Below, in pieces: positions 52,066-63,112 of a stretch of 64,000 nucleotides of DNA (position 1 is its first letter; every line of letters starts with the position of its first letter). The DNA lies in contig SDUX01000001.1 in assembly GCA_008729055.1 (NCBI GenBank), positions 124,001 to 188,000 of the forward strand, read 5' to 3'. A program made the translations under genes and the position numbers. A model generated the notes under the pieces. The model saw only the letters and a program-made list of their open reading frames with translations. It was not told the DNA's origin and searched no databases. Origin of the DNA: Pyropia haitanensis. Lineage: Eukaryota; Rhodophyta; Bangiophyceae; Bangiales; Bangiaceae.

Positions 52066-52465
52066 CCCGGTGGTAAGAAAAGTGACGTCGAGGGAGACGC
52101 CTTGACGAGGCGCTTGACGACCCGGCTTGGGCGGATGGCGTAGCGCGAAGGGGTGGCACCCTCTTCCCCCCCCCCCTCCACTCCGCTCACCCGCTTCTCT
52201 GCCCGCAGGTAGCCCCCTTACCTTCACTCCCCCACGCCCGTCCGCTCTCCCCCCGTTCTTGTCCGTGGGGGTCGCACTGATGACGGCTCTTTGGGGCGCT
52301 GCGGAGCGGCATCCACTGCAGGCTGTGGTAACTGGTAACGGTGGCGCGGTGCGGGGATGGTGCCTGCCGTCAACTTCGCTTCAGCCGATAGTAGCTCCCT
52401 CTCCCGCCTCCCTTTTCCCTCAGCACGCCTCCGCTTCCCCCTCGCTCTCGACGGTAGGTATCGCC

Positions 52466-52679
52466 ATGGAAGCGGCATCCACTGAGGCGTAGAAGCCGGA
52501 CCCTGATTGCCTGCGGCAGGAGGTGGAAATACTCCGCCTTGAGGTGTGCGGCTCGACTGCGGTGCTGTTGCAGGTAAACGAGCAGCTGCTGTCTCAGCGG
52601 AAGAGCGAGAACCCGGCGCTGGTCCAGGTAGCCAGGACGGCCCAGGGCTTCGAACACCTGTTCCGTCCTGGTCTCTGAT
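52466..52679 (+). pseudogene. Coiled-coil-like coding fragment with an in-frame stop
   Basis: From the ATG at 52466 eight codons (MEAASTEA) run into TAG, and the same frame then stays open for 61 codons to TGA at 52679. It includes LRQEVEILRLEV and NEQLLSQRKSENPALVQVAR, then QGFEHLFRPGL. The heptad-like leucines and mixed composition look like real protein, unlike the surrounding shadow frames. The TAG could be a nonsense mutation, or lie in a short intron beginning at a nearby GTAGGT (about 52454), but frames do not join neatly. A repeat copy follows directly, so it may be a transposon remnant. Confidence 0.35.
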
Positions 52680-52694
52680 TGGGTACGCTGCGAC

Positions 52695-52905
52695 GGTCGT
52701 TGACCGTCGCGGCGTGGGAGATTTCCGCAAAGGGTCGCGCAAGAATGGCTGACTTGCGGAACAAGCAGACTCCACAGAAAAATCTTGCTTGTCCCTCAGA
52801 CTGGCTTGCGTGAAAGCAAGGTCCGACGCAAGCCCGCAAGGGGCCCCGCAACCGAAAAAGCAGGTTTTTTTTGAGACGGTTTAGCAGGCACTGCGCGGCC
52901 ATCAC
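52695..52905 (-). repeat. Dispersed repeat family, copy C (inverted)
   Basis: On the minus strand it starts at 52905 with GCAGTGCCTGCTAAACCGTC and TCAAAAAAAACCTGCTTTTTC, matching copies A and B, and continues with weaker similarity to a TTGCGGAAATCTCCCACGC segment also seen in copy A. Orientation is opposite to A and B. Confidence 0.65.
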
Positions 52906-53319
52906 CCGGTGCATCGCGCACAGCCAGCCCCCTTGCAAAGCCGTCGGGCCGGCGTCAGCACACACACCGCCAATCGGCACGAGCCACCGCGGCGCGGATC
53001 CCACCCGACGCGTCCCCGCGGGCGCGCGCGTGTGGGCGTCTGCGGCGTGTGCGCGCCGGCCCAGCGTTGCCGCCACTTCGACGCCCCGGGCGGCCGGCAC
53101 GCCCCGTCCCGCCGCGTCCCCCGCCTCGGCCGTGACCGCGACGGGCGGTCCGCCCTCCCCCCCCACCGGCGCGCGCTTCCCCGCCCGTCCCTTTCGCGCC
53201 TGCCGCCGCCGACGGGACCGGCGTGCCGGCGCGCCCCCCACCAGCACACCCCTCGCGCACCTTTGGTCGTCCGCCCCCCTCCCGCATCCCCCCCTCCCCT
53301 CCCCCCCCCCCCTCTCCCC

Positions 53320-54596
53320 ATGATTGTCCCGCCCCCCCCGCACCCCCCGCCCTTGCCGCCCGTCCCCCTCGCCCCCCCCTCGGCGCCCCCCCCCTCACCC
53401 CCCCCCCCCCCCCCCCCCCTCCCTTCCCCCTTCCCCCCCCCCACCCCTCCCACCCGGCGGCACCCCCACCGGCGGCACCCCCACCGGCGGCGCTCCCCCC
53501 GGCGGCAGCCGCCGGCCACCCCCCCCCCCCCTGACCGGCTGCCCCGACCGCGCCGCGTACCTGCACCTGCTCGCCGCGGCCGACGCGTGGCGCCGCGCCG
53601 CGCGGGCACTCGGCTTTGACCTCACCACCGTGCGGGTGTCGCCCGCCGCGGTCGGGGGGGGGGGGGGGCGGTGCCGCCGCTCCTCGACGTCCTCGTTGAC
53701 CGCCGCCGCGGTGGCGGCGGCGGCGGCGGCGGCGGCGGGGGGGGTGGGGGGGGGGGGAGGGGGGGGGGGGGGGCAACGTCGGGGGGGCCAACGTCGTCCG
53801 CGTCGGCCACGCTGGGGGGGGGGCGCCGCCACCGCCCGAGCCTGTGGGAGCGGACCGGGCCGCGACGGCGGCGGCGGCGACGGCCGCGGCGGCCGCGGCG
53901 GCGGCCGCGGCGTCGGCGGCGGCGTCCTCCTCTCGGCGCCCCCCTACCCGCCCTGCCCGCGCCGACCGCGGCGCCACCCCCGCTGCGGCCGCCGCCGACA
54001 CCGACACCGCCGCCGCCGCCGCCGCCGCCGCGGCCACCGCCGCGGCGGCGAGCCCGCCGCGCCGCGCGCGCATCCCGGCGGGCCGGCCGGCCGCCGGCTG
54101 CCGCCGCCGCGCGGCGGTGGCGGCCGCCCCCCCCCCCGTGCCGCCCCGCCGCCGCCGCCGCCGCCGCCGTCGCCGCCGTCGCCGCCGCCGCCGCCGCGGC
54201 CGCCGCCCGTGTCGCCGCCGCGACGACCGCCACCACCGCCGCTGCCGCCACCGCGGCGCGGGGCGCGCGCGGCGGCACCGCGGGGCGGCGGCGGCAAGCG
54301 GTCGGCGGTGGCGGGCGGCGGGTGGTCTGGCGGCGGCGCCAAGCGCCGCCGCGCCCGCGGCGGCCGCGCCGCCAATGACGACCGGCTGGCGGCAGCGGCG
54401 GCCGCCGCCGCCGCCGCGGTCGCCGCCGCCGCCGCCGCCGCCGATGCGCCATTGTCGGCAGAGGCGGGCGCGACGGCGGTGGCGGGGCTGGCGGCGGCGG
54501 CGGCGGCACCGCCACCACCGCCGGCGTCGCCGCCACCGCGGGGGGGGGCGCCGCCGGTGCGCGCTGGGCGCCCCGTGGGGGCGGCCGCCCACGGCC

Positions 54597-54634
<38 letters not shown>

Positions 54635-55380
54635 CGGTCGGGCGTGGCCGCCGCGGCCCGCGGCGGCCGCCGCCGCACCGCGTACGCGTCGCCAACGCCG
54701 ACGCTGTCGGACGCGTCGGGCGCGTCGCGGACGCCGTCCGTCACGCCGACCCCGTCGGGCGTATCGGACGCGTCGCCCTCCCCGACGCCCACCCCGACGC
54801 CGACCGACCTGTCCGAGGACGACCCCGACGGCGACGGCGCTGCCGCCGCCGCCGCCGCCGCCCCCACCACCGCCGCCGCCGCCACCGCCACCGCCACCAC
54901 CGCAGCCACTGGTGGGGCGGGTGCCCCCCCCCCCCCCCCCCCCTTGCCCCGCCCGGCTGGGCACTCTTTGCGCGCCTCCCCCCCCGCACCCCCCCCACCT
55001 CTTTGGCGACCCGGTGCGCGTCGAGCCCCGCGCCGGCCACGTCCCACCCGTCACGTCCCGCCGCCGCGACGCGGTCGCGGCGGACCTTGCCCGCATGGCC
55101 ATCGTCCAGTCGGCGGTCACCGCGGCCGCCGCCGCGGCCGCCGCGTCCCAGACCGCGACGGCCGCGGCGGACGCACGGCGGCTGGGGGAGGGCGGGGGGG
55201 TGGGGGGGGGGGACGCCTGGCCACCCCAGCCCCCGGGGGGGGGGTGCCTCCGCCGCCGGGTACGCCGCCGCTCCACGTCGCGCGGCGGGCGGCGCTGCTG
55301 GCCGCGCTGCGGGGGGGGTGGGCGCGCTACTCGATACGTGGGGGCCGATGGGCGGCGGGGGGGGGGCGGGGTGATGGGCC
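53320..55380 (+). CDS. Hypothetical Pro/Ala/Gly-rich protein, frame broken at several homopolymers
   Basis: The proposed ATG is at 53320 (MIVPPPP). A proline-rich leader changes frame at a C run (53393-53418) into PPGGTPTGGTPTGGAPPGGS and LTGCPDRAAYLHLLAAADAW, RALGFDLTTVRVSPAAVGG. After a G run (53654-53668) comes VPPLLDVLVDRRR, and after another (53740-53773) NVGGANVVRVGHAGG and PEPVGADRAA with long Ala stretches. After C runs near 54128 come KRSAVAGGGWSGGGAKRRRA, then YASPTPTLSDASGASRTPSV, Ser/Thr/Pro/Asp-rich. After 54924-54943 come LFGDPVRVEPRAGHVPPVTS and ARMAIVQSAV, then HVARRAALLAALRGG and ALLDTWGPMGG. These pieces are in order and look translated. No domain is recognised; basic and acidic low-complexity parts suggest a nuclear protein, which is only a guess. 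The 3' end may extend beyond 55380. Confidence 0.35.
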
Positions 55381-58300
55381 GCCGCGTGGCCGGGGGGGGG
55401 GGGGGGTGGAGGGGGGGGGGGGGGGGGAGGAGGATTGGGGGGGACGTCTGCTGGGGGAGGCGCCCACGCGGCGGCACCCGGTCGCGGGGGGGGGGTGCGG
55501 CGGCAGACGCGGCGGCGGGGGGGGGGGACCGCGGCGGCCGCCGCGGGTGCCAGGCGCCGCCGCTCGCGGCGGGCGCCGCCGCCGTCGCCGCCGCCCGCCG
55601 TGACGGCGTGCGATCGCCCGCCGACGCGCGGCGGGGCGGGCGCGGGCGGCGTGGGGGGGGCGGCCCGTGATGGCCGCGGCGGCGGCGGCGGCGGTGGCCG
55701 CGGCGGCGGCGGCCGCCGCCGCCGCGCGCGGCGGGGCGCCCGGCGGTCGCTGGCGGGGGGGCGGGGGGGGGGGGGGAAGGCTGCCGCCGCTGCCGGCCGG
55801 CCGCCCGTGTCGCCGCCGCTGCGCCCGGCGGGCGCGAGCCGCGACGCGGCGCCGCGGCGCCGCGCGGCGGCCGCAGGCGGCGGGTGGCGGCCGCCGCCCG
55901 CCGCGGGCGGCGGGGGCGGCCGCCACCGCCGCGCGGGCCGGCCCCGCGGCGCCGCCGGTCGCTGCTGGGCGGGCGCCGCGCGGGGCGGGCGGCCGCCCCG
56001 CCGCCGCGCGGCGTCACCGCGGCGGCCTCCCCGCCCGTCGACTGCCTTGCGCCGTGTGACGACGACACCCCGCTGCCGCCGCGGGCGGTCGTCAGCGAGG
56101 CCCCCCCGTCCACGACGGCCGCCGTCGTCGACGCGGCGGCGGCACCGCCACACCACCCACCGTGTCGGCCGTGGTGTGCCGGGTGGGCGGCGTCGGCGTG
56201 GTGGCGGGACGCGCCGCTGCCGCGCGGGGCCCGCTGTCTGACTGGGGGAAAGCTCCGCCCCCCCCCCCCGCCCCCTGTCGCCTCCGCGTCGTCGCCGTCG
56301 CCGTCGCGGCCGACGCCCACGCCGCCCCCCTGCTCCCAACGAGCGCCACTCCCCTCTCACGCGCGCACCGCTGGCGGGGGGGGCGGCGTGCGCCCCCCCT
56401 GCGAGCTGTGCGCTGTACCCCACGACCGACGCTGCCGGCGTGGGGGTGACGGCGCGCGCGGTGGTGGTGATGCCGGGCGTCGCCTGCCGCCAGCGGCGGG
56501 TAGAGCAAAGCGATCCTCCCCGGTCACGGATACGCGTTCGGGGGTAGGGGCGTCCCGCCTGCTGGGCCGGCGTTTCCCTCACGCGCGCCCATGTGGACAC
56601 GTTGCGCTTCCCCGTCGACCGGCGGCCGCGCGCCGTGTCTGTGGGAGGCAAAGCCCCGCGGGCGGCGCTCGCCCGTCCGCCTCACCCCCACCCCAGCCGC
56701 CCTGCTCGTCGCCGTCCACCCCGCCACAGCCCCGGTGGCAGGCGCCACAGCGGTGGGCCGCGTGCGCCAGGGCTGGGGAGGTGGGACGCCACCCCGTCGC
56801 GCGCCTTGGTGCGTGCGGCCGCACGCCCACGCAGCGCGCGCCGCACAGCTCCTCGGGCTGTTCCCCAACCGCGCCGGCGTTGCGCACGGGGACCGCCGTT
56901 GGCACCCCACACGGCGGCGGCGGCAGTGATGGGCTGCGGGCATCCCTGCACCCCCGTCGGGGAGGCCAAAGACGGTGGAAGGCGGTGGACCTGGCCGCGA
57001 CAGAGGGAGGCAGGGGGGGGGGTAGGCGAGCCGTAGCACCCAGACGGAGCGGGCAGCCTGTTTTTTTGTTGTTTTTTTTGCAGCGGCACACCGTACCCGG
57101 CGGGTCGCGGAAACGGTAGTGACGCCGGTGGCCCTGTCGACGACAAGAGGGGTTTCGGCCCGATGTGGCGGCCGCCGCGCTGCCACTGCCGCCGCTGTCG
57201 CATCCGCCGTGGGGGCGCGGTCGGCATCCCCCCGGCTGGGCCGGCGGCGCGCGCGGTGGTCACCCACGCCAGCCGGCTGTGGTCCCCTACGCCAACCAGC
57301 AACGCATGCTCACGCTAGCCGACCGCTGCCGTCCATGTGACGGAAGAGATGACTGGCCAACCTCCACCTCCCCCGCCTTGGCTGGGGCGGTGTTGCACAC
57401 CCCTTGGCTGCACCCCCCTCTCTGAAAGTTTCCCCCTGCCCGCCTCGGCGGGCGGCGTTGACCCTCTACGCGTAGCCGCCTGCCCCAAACGCCCGCCATC
57501 ACCCTCATCCTCTCCCACGCCTTTGTCCTGGGCGGTCCGGTGGATGGTGTGTGTAGTGGCGGCGCACCGCCACACAGATTGGCCTCAAACATGGCGGCGC
57601 GTATCCAGCGGGGAGGGGGCGGAGGCCGGCCGCCCGCGCGCCGACGCACACCACCCCACCGCTGCACGCGCGGTCATTAGCCGTCCACGTGTGGGCAGGG
57701 TCCAGTCCGTCCATGGACACTGCCTGTCGGTTGGGGGGTAGGGCGCGATCGCCCTGGCCCGCGCGGCCGCGCACCCACCCCCGCCCCCCCCGCCCTCCTC
57801 CGTCGCGCTCGCACGCCGGCCATCAACGCACGGCGCTTGGCGCGGCAGCGGGCGCATCCGCAGACTATTCAACGCAGGGGGCGTACCCCACAGCTCGTCG
57901 GTACACCTACAAATCTCTGGGGAAAAAGCAGAAACGGTACACTCGGATAGGGAAGGGGGGGCGGGGAAGATGGGTTGTCTGAATGTGTTCCGTGTCGTGT
58001 CACCCGCCCGCGACCCCATGACGATGGCCGGCGTGGCGGCGTTTCTGCTCCATAAGGCGGTGGCGCTTCCTCCGGTATCGCGGTGGCGCTTCGGCCCCAC
58101 TGCCCGTGGAGACTCGGCGCGGGGGGTGGCGGCGCTTGCCGGTGGCGGCGCTTGCCGCCACCCGGGTGGCGGTTGTACCTTCAGGCACAAAGTCACCTCA
58201 AGCCGTAGCGACGCGGGGGTTCCGATGTACGCACGGGATGATGTAGCAATACGAAATTTCTGACTACTGCGCAACGCCCCGGGCGTGGAGGTGGGAGAAG

Positions 58301-60306
58301 GCTGCACACCAGCGTCTGATTGGCTGGATCTCGCGATCTGCGATAGCGCTATCTGTTGATTGACCCCAGTGACCTAGTATTCCCGCCCTCGGCTGAAATT
58401 CAACAGGCCGCCAGCGGTACACCACATTGCGCGGCGGCGGGCACGGCCCGCGGCAGGAGGCGGGACACTGCGGGGTGGGCGGCGTCGGACGTCACGGGAC
58501 GTGGGCACCGCCAGGGGCCGGAGCGGCGGCTTCCGCCGCCGCCTTCCGCGACGCGCGGCCGCGCCGCGCCGCCCGCCCACCCGTTTGGTGGGGGGCGTGT
58601 CGGAACCAGAGGCTGGGAACCGCAGAGACCGACGGGGGGAGGAGGGGGTGGGCGGGTGAGCTTCGTGCTGAAACCACGCCCGCCCCCACCCCCCACGCCC
58701 CCTGCGTGCCGCGTCCCGGCGGGCAGGTGGGACCCGTCTCGGGCGCAGTTCGCCCCGCCTTCGCTTGGCAGGCGAGGTGAAAGCTCTGGTGGCGGATCCC
58801 ACTCCCCCGGCCCGCCTTCCGCCCGTGAATGAATCCCAGGGTTTTTTTCGAGACCGTCACCTCGTCTCGATCTGGGGTCAATCTCGCAATCTCCTCGGTC
58901 ACTGTTCCGCCACCATCCGCCGACGGTACCGCGCAGCCGATGCCGCCGCCTGCCGTCGTTGTCCAGACGCCGCCCCCCCCCCACCCCCTTGCCAGTGGCA
59001 GCTCTTACAAATTACAGAGGCTCACCCGCCGCCAGACTTTGTGGCTCTCGTCGGTGCTGAACCCCCCCCCCCCCCCGCGCCCCCAACGAACGCCGCCTCT
59101 TCCCGTCCGTTCGCGCTCCAGGTGTGTTTTTCTCTTTTGACGTGATTTCTCACCCTCCCCCCCTGCACAAGGAGGTGGGCTCCTGCCAGCCGCCCGTCCT
59201 CTGGCGCAGGTCGCCGGCTGCTGCGTCACCCGTGCTGACGGCGGTTTCGGGGGGGGTGGTGACGGGCCCCCCGCGACACGTGCTCCTCCGCGTGATGACG
59301 CCCACAGGTCACCCTGTCGTGGCGAGGTGGCGGTGTGAGGCGGGGGCGCCCGCGCCACCCCGCGGCCAGACCGCCGACCGTCGGCTGCGTTGCGCGCGCA
59401 GGCCGCCAACGACCCAGACCCTGCAGGCTGGTGTGGCAAGCCGGCGGAGGGGGGCGTGGCGTGGGCAGAGAGGGCTGTGGGACTGGTGGCGGTTCGGTCT
59501 GGCTCCCCCCCCCCCCCAGCAGCAACCCCAGACCAATCCCTGCGAGGCCCATCCCCCGCCTCACTTTTTTCGGCGCGCCAATCAGCGCCGCCCGTCCGGT
59601 TTGGTGAGTGAGTGCCGCGTAGTGGGGCGCCCCCGCCTCGCACGCACCTCCCCTCGCCGCCCCCCTCCGCCGCCGCTGACATCCACTCGCGCCGCCCAGC
59701 AGTGCCGGTTGGGGTGTGGGCGGCGCCGCCCGGCCTGGCCGGTGTCCCGACCACGCGAGGACGGGTGTGGTTGGGCCAGGCACGGTGCCAACGCCGCCGC
59801 TCCGCCCCCCCTCCCCCCCCCCCCCCCCCCGTCCTTCTGGGCGGCCAATGCGGGTGGCGGGCCGCCGCTCTCCCCCCGCCCCCCCGGCACACAACCCTCC
59901 TGACGCCCCCCCCTTCCCCACGCGACGCTCCAGACGCCCTCCCCCCCCACCCCCAGCCGTACCGGCCCTGTTGGCCGCCTCCCGCGGCTGGCGGCACCGC
60001 TTCGCCTATTTATCCTCCACCCCGCCGTGGCCAGTTGACGGTCCGCCTGCCACTGCGTCCGTGCGACGCCCTTCTTGCGCGCTTCCACAACCGCCACCCA
60101 TCCCTTCAGTTCCTCTTTTCTTTCTTCTTCCCCGCCGCCGTGCCCTCGACCCTCCCGTCGCCGTCTTGCCTACCTGCCCGTTGCCCCTGCCGCCCCCGCC
60201 GTCACCCCCACCGTCTCTCACCGCGGCCGCTCCCACTTTGGCCGCCGCATTACCACGGTCTCTCCCCTCCCCCCCCCGCCTTCCCCCCGCCGCACGACGG
60301 TCCATC
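55381..60306. other. GC-rich region, mostly without supported genes
   Basis: The first 1.7 kb may continue the gene at 53320 (pieces such as SPPVDCLAPCDDDTPLPPRA at about 56030) but frames are too broken to call. At 57061-57083 an isolated T-rich tract ending TTTTTTTTGCAG resembles a strong 3' splice site. Between 57.4 and 59.9 kb there are only short frames without domains. The last 300 bases (60.01-60.31 kb) are the pyrimidine-rich leader of the gene at 60307. A minus-strand open frame exceeding 1100 codons across 53.0-56.3 kb is pure Arg/Gly/Pro/Ala and is rejected. Confidence 0.35.
60007..60013 (+). promoter_or_regulatory. TATTTAT, candidate TATA element
   Basis: An AT-rich heptamer in GC-rich DNA, 294 bases before the ATG at 60307 and followed by a long C/T-rich leader. 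It has the same arrangement as at 9063, 25184 and 29095. Confidence 0.45.
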
Positions 60307-60800
60307 ATGGACGACATGTGCGGCTGTGACCACGCCGAAGCCGACGCGGCCGCCGCCACCATGGGCCGCCGCGCGGTGTCATCGTCCATCCCGATCCTCC
60401 GCCGCGCGCGGCGGAGCCCCTCCCTCCCCTGTTCCTCCTCCACCTCCGCCGCCGCGTCGGTCTTTTCCTCCCTCCCCTCCCCCCGTTCCGTCCCCGTCGG
60501 CGTCGAGACGGCTGGCGGCGTTGTCGACGCGGGCGCCGCCGTCGGCGCCGCCGCCGGCGCGTACGACGCGTCCATCATGCACCGGGTGCAGCCGCCGCGC
60601 CTCTTCACCGTCACCGTCAAGGCGGACGCGTCGGTGACGGACCTGGCCATCCGCTTCTCCGTCCCGCCGCAGCAGGTGCTCGACCACTGGATCACGACCG
60701 CGTCGCCGTGCTCGCCCGCCGCCGCGCTCGCCGCCGCGCTGCGCGCCGCCGACGAGCGCGTCGCCGCCGCCGCCGCCGCCGCGGCGGCACGGGAGCGCGA

Positions 60801-60835
<35 letters not shown>

Positions 60836-61857
60836 CGGCACCCCGCCGGGTGTACCCGGCCGTCCCCCAGCGGAGATACCGCCGCGCGGTGGCGGCCCCC
60901 CCCCCCGCGCGCCACGTGCCCGCCCCCTTTCGTGCGCCGCCGGCGGCGGCGGCGGCGGCAGCCACCACCGCCGGCGTGTATGGCGGCGCCGTCGCGACCA
61001 CCGCCGCCGCGACGGCGGCCGACGGCGGCGGCACGTACACCGCCCCTCCCGCGGCGGGCGCGGACCACGCGCCAATGACCGCGTCGGTGATGGCCGACGC
61101 GGGCGCGCCCGCCTTGGACGCTGCCGCCGTTGCCACGCAGGTGCTCGCGTCGTACAATGACGCGGGGGGGGGCGCCGCGGCGGCCATCTTTGGCTCGCGG
61201 GGGAGCCCGTCGGCGCCCGCCGCCGCCGCCGCCGCCGCCTGCACGTCCACGCGGTGGGGGTCCTCTGCCGCCGCGCCGCCGCCGCCGTCATTGTCGTCGT
61301 CGTCGTCGTCGACGTGCTCGTCGCGGACGGTGGGCGCACCCGCGGTGGCTGGTCGGGGTGTCCCGGCGGTGGCGGCGGCGGCGGCGCCACGGGGCGCCGC
61401 CGCCCGGGCGGCGCGGGAGTTTGCCAGCTGCCTCGCGATGGAGCTCGACGCCCTCTGCCGCCACCAGCAGCGCGTCGCGACGGCGGCGGCAGCCGCCGCG
61501 GCGGCTGCCGCCGCCGCCGCTGCCGTTGCCGCCACCCCCGTACCGGCGTTGCCGCCGCTGCGTGCCGCGCCGGCGGCGGTGGTTGCCGCGCCGGCGGTGC
61601 CCGCCGTGACGGCGGCGGGTGGGGGTGGCCGCCGGCCGGCCGGCAGCGCGGCGGTGGCGGTGGCGGCCAAGGCGGTGGCGGTGGCGGCGCACGCGCTCGA
61701 GTCGTCCTCGTCGCTGTGCAGTGTGGAGGAGGACATGGAGGGCGCCGCCGCGGCGCTCGGCCGTGCCGTCCGTGAGGGGGAGGGGCGAGGGGGAGGGGGG
61801 GGGGGGGTGCCGCCGCTTCCCCGCCCGGCCGGGCTGGGCGTGCCGCTCGAGTCGTGA
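60307..61857 (+). CDS. Hypothetical Ala-rich protein, intact frame
   Basis: This encodes 516 residues. The N-terminal 90 are Ser/Ala-rich, with a start MDDMCGCDHAEADAA and a basic SIPILRRARRSP. The only segment with strong non-repetitive character is at about residues 98-135, LFTVTVKADASVTDLAIRFS followed by VPPQQVLDHWI, which faintly resembles a LysM-like or small DNA-binding fold but lacks enough landmarks to assign. An Ala/Arg helix-forming stretch follows, then YPAVPQRRYRR, an Ala/Thr/Gly-rich middle, Ser-rich SSSSSSTCSSRTV, and FASCLAMELDALCRHQQRVA (about 378-397). Near the C-terminus is HALESSSSLCSVEEDMEGAA. The single frame stays open through many GCC repeats, and the start follows a TATA-like box and leader. 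Function is unknown; low complexity and lack of a signal peptide suggest an intracellular, perhaps nuclear, protein. Confidence 0.6.
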
Positions 61858-62370
61858 CCGCCCCGGCAGCGGGGACAACGTCTTTCTTTCAAAAAAAAAA
61901 AAAAACCCCAAAGCAAAGAGCACGAGCCGGTTGGACAAACGAGCAGCAGCGGGCGGGCGCGCACGCGGGGCAGCAACGCGGCCGAGCCGCCGTGGACCGC
62001 CGCGCGTCAATGGCCCACCGCGCCGTCGGCTGGCGGCCGCGACGGCCGCCGCCCGCCACCACAGACGGCACGGGTGGTGGCCCCGCGGGCGGCCACGCCG
62101 TCGCCCGCGGGCGCCCACCCCCCGGGCAGACCCGAGCCGCCCCGCGCGCGGCGCGCACACGCAGCCGCGCGCCGCCGCGCGGCGTGCCGCCACGGCGGGG
62201 CGGCCGCCGACGGCGTCCAGCACGGCGCGCCGTCTGGGGAAAAAAAAAAAAAAAAAACACCAAAACGCGGACGCGTCGCACCCCAGGCGCGTCGGTGGGC
62301 GGGCGGGCCGCGCGCGGCGGGTGGGCCACCTCCCCACCCCCCGACCCCCACCCCCCCCCCAACACCCCCC
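61858..62370. other. Convergent intergenic region with two A homopolymers
   Basis: It lies between the stops of the gene at 60307 (plus) and the UTP23-like gene (minus). It holds A15 at 61891-61905 and A18 at 62240-62257 in otherwise GC-rich DNA, both followed by ACCCCAAA/ACACCAAAA-like sequence. The second would be a T run about 115 bases past the UTP23-like stop. No gene is seen. Confidence 0.5.
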
Positions 62371-63081
62371 TCACGTTGGCTCGGCGGCCTTGGCCTTGCG
62401 GCGCCCGTGCCGGCGCTTCCCCTTGGCCACCGCCCCCGCCGCGACGCCGCCGCCGCCGTCCCCCCCCCCCCCCCCCCTGCCGCCTTCTTGGCCTTTTTCT
62501 TCACCGACAGCGGGTTGGGCTCCCGCACCCGGCGGCGGCGCGGGCGCCCCCCCGCCCCCCCCCCCCCCCCGGTCCCACCACCGCCGCGAGCGCCGACCGT
62601 TCCGCCACGGACAGCGCGTCCTTGGCCGCCTCTGCCGCCGCCGCGGCCGCCACCGACGCCGCCGACGGGCTCTCCACCCGCAGCGCCGTCGCGTTGACCA
62701 CCCGCACCAGCGGCACGCCGGGCACCGCGCGCAGCCGGCGGACCAGCTCCTCGTCGACGGTCGCGACGAGGAAGCCCGCCGCCGCCGGCGCCGCCGCCGC
62801 CGGCGCCGCCGCCAAGGACGGCGACGACGACGTGCCGCCGGGCTGGCGGGACGCCCCGCGCGTGCCGCCCGCCGCGCCGCCGCCGCCGCCGCCGTCGCCG
62901 TCGCGGTCCCCACCCACCAGCGACACGATGCAGTCCGAGGCGGGCACCGCGCCGCCGCCCGCGTGGCGGCACTTGACCGCCGTGAGGCGCTTGAGGAAGA
63001 GCAGCGCGCCCGACAGGTCTGGGCCGGTCCCGCCGCCACCCCCCCCCCCCTCCCGCCATCGCCGTCGCCGCCGCCGCCGCA

Positions 63082-63112
<31 letters not shown>

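Larger units (their letters stand above)
51275..53319. other. Region with dispersed repeats and a stop-interrupted coding fragment
   Basis: It includes the leader of the minus-strand gene at 51274, two copies of a dispersed repeat (51692-52065 and, inverted, 52695-52905), and the fragment at 52466-52679. The 52.9-53.3 kb part is GC-rich leader-like sequence for the gene starting at 53320. No intact gene is seen. Confidence 0.45.

Noticed and set aside
52955..56320. Minus-strand open frame of 1121 codons
   Set aside because: It is almost entirely Arg, Gly, Pro and Ala with no domain. It lies antisense to better plus-strand pieces and exists because stop codons are rare in GC-rich DNA.
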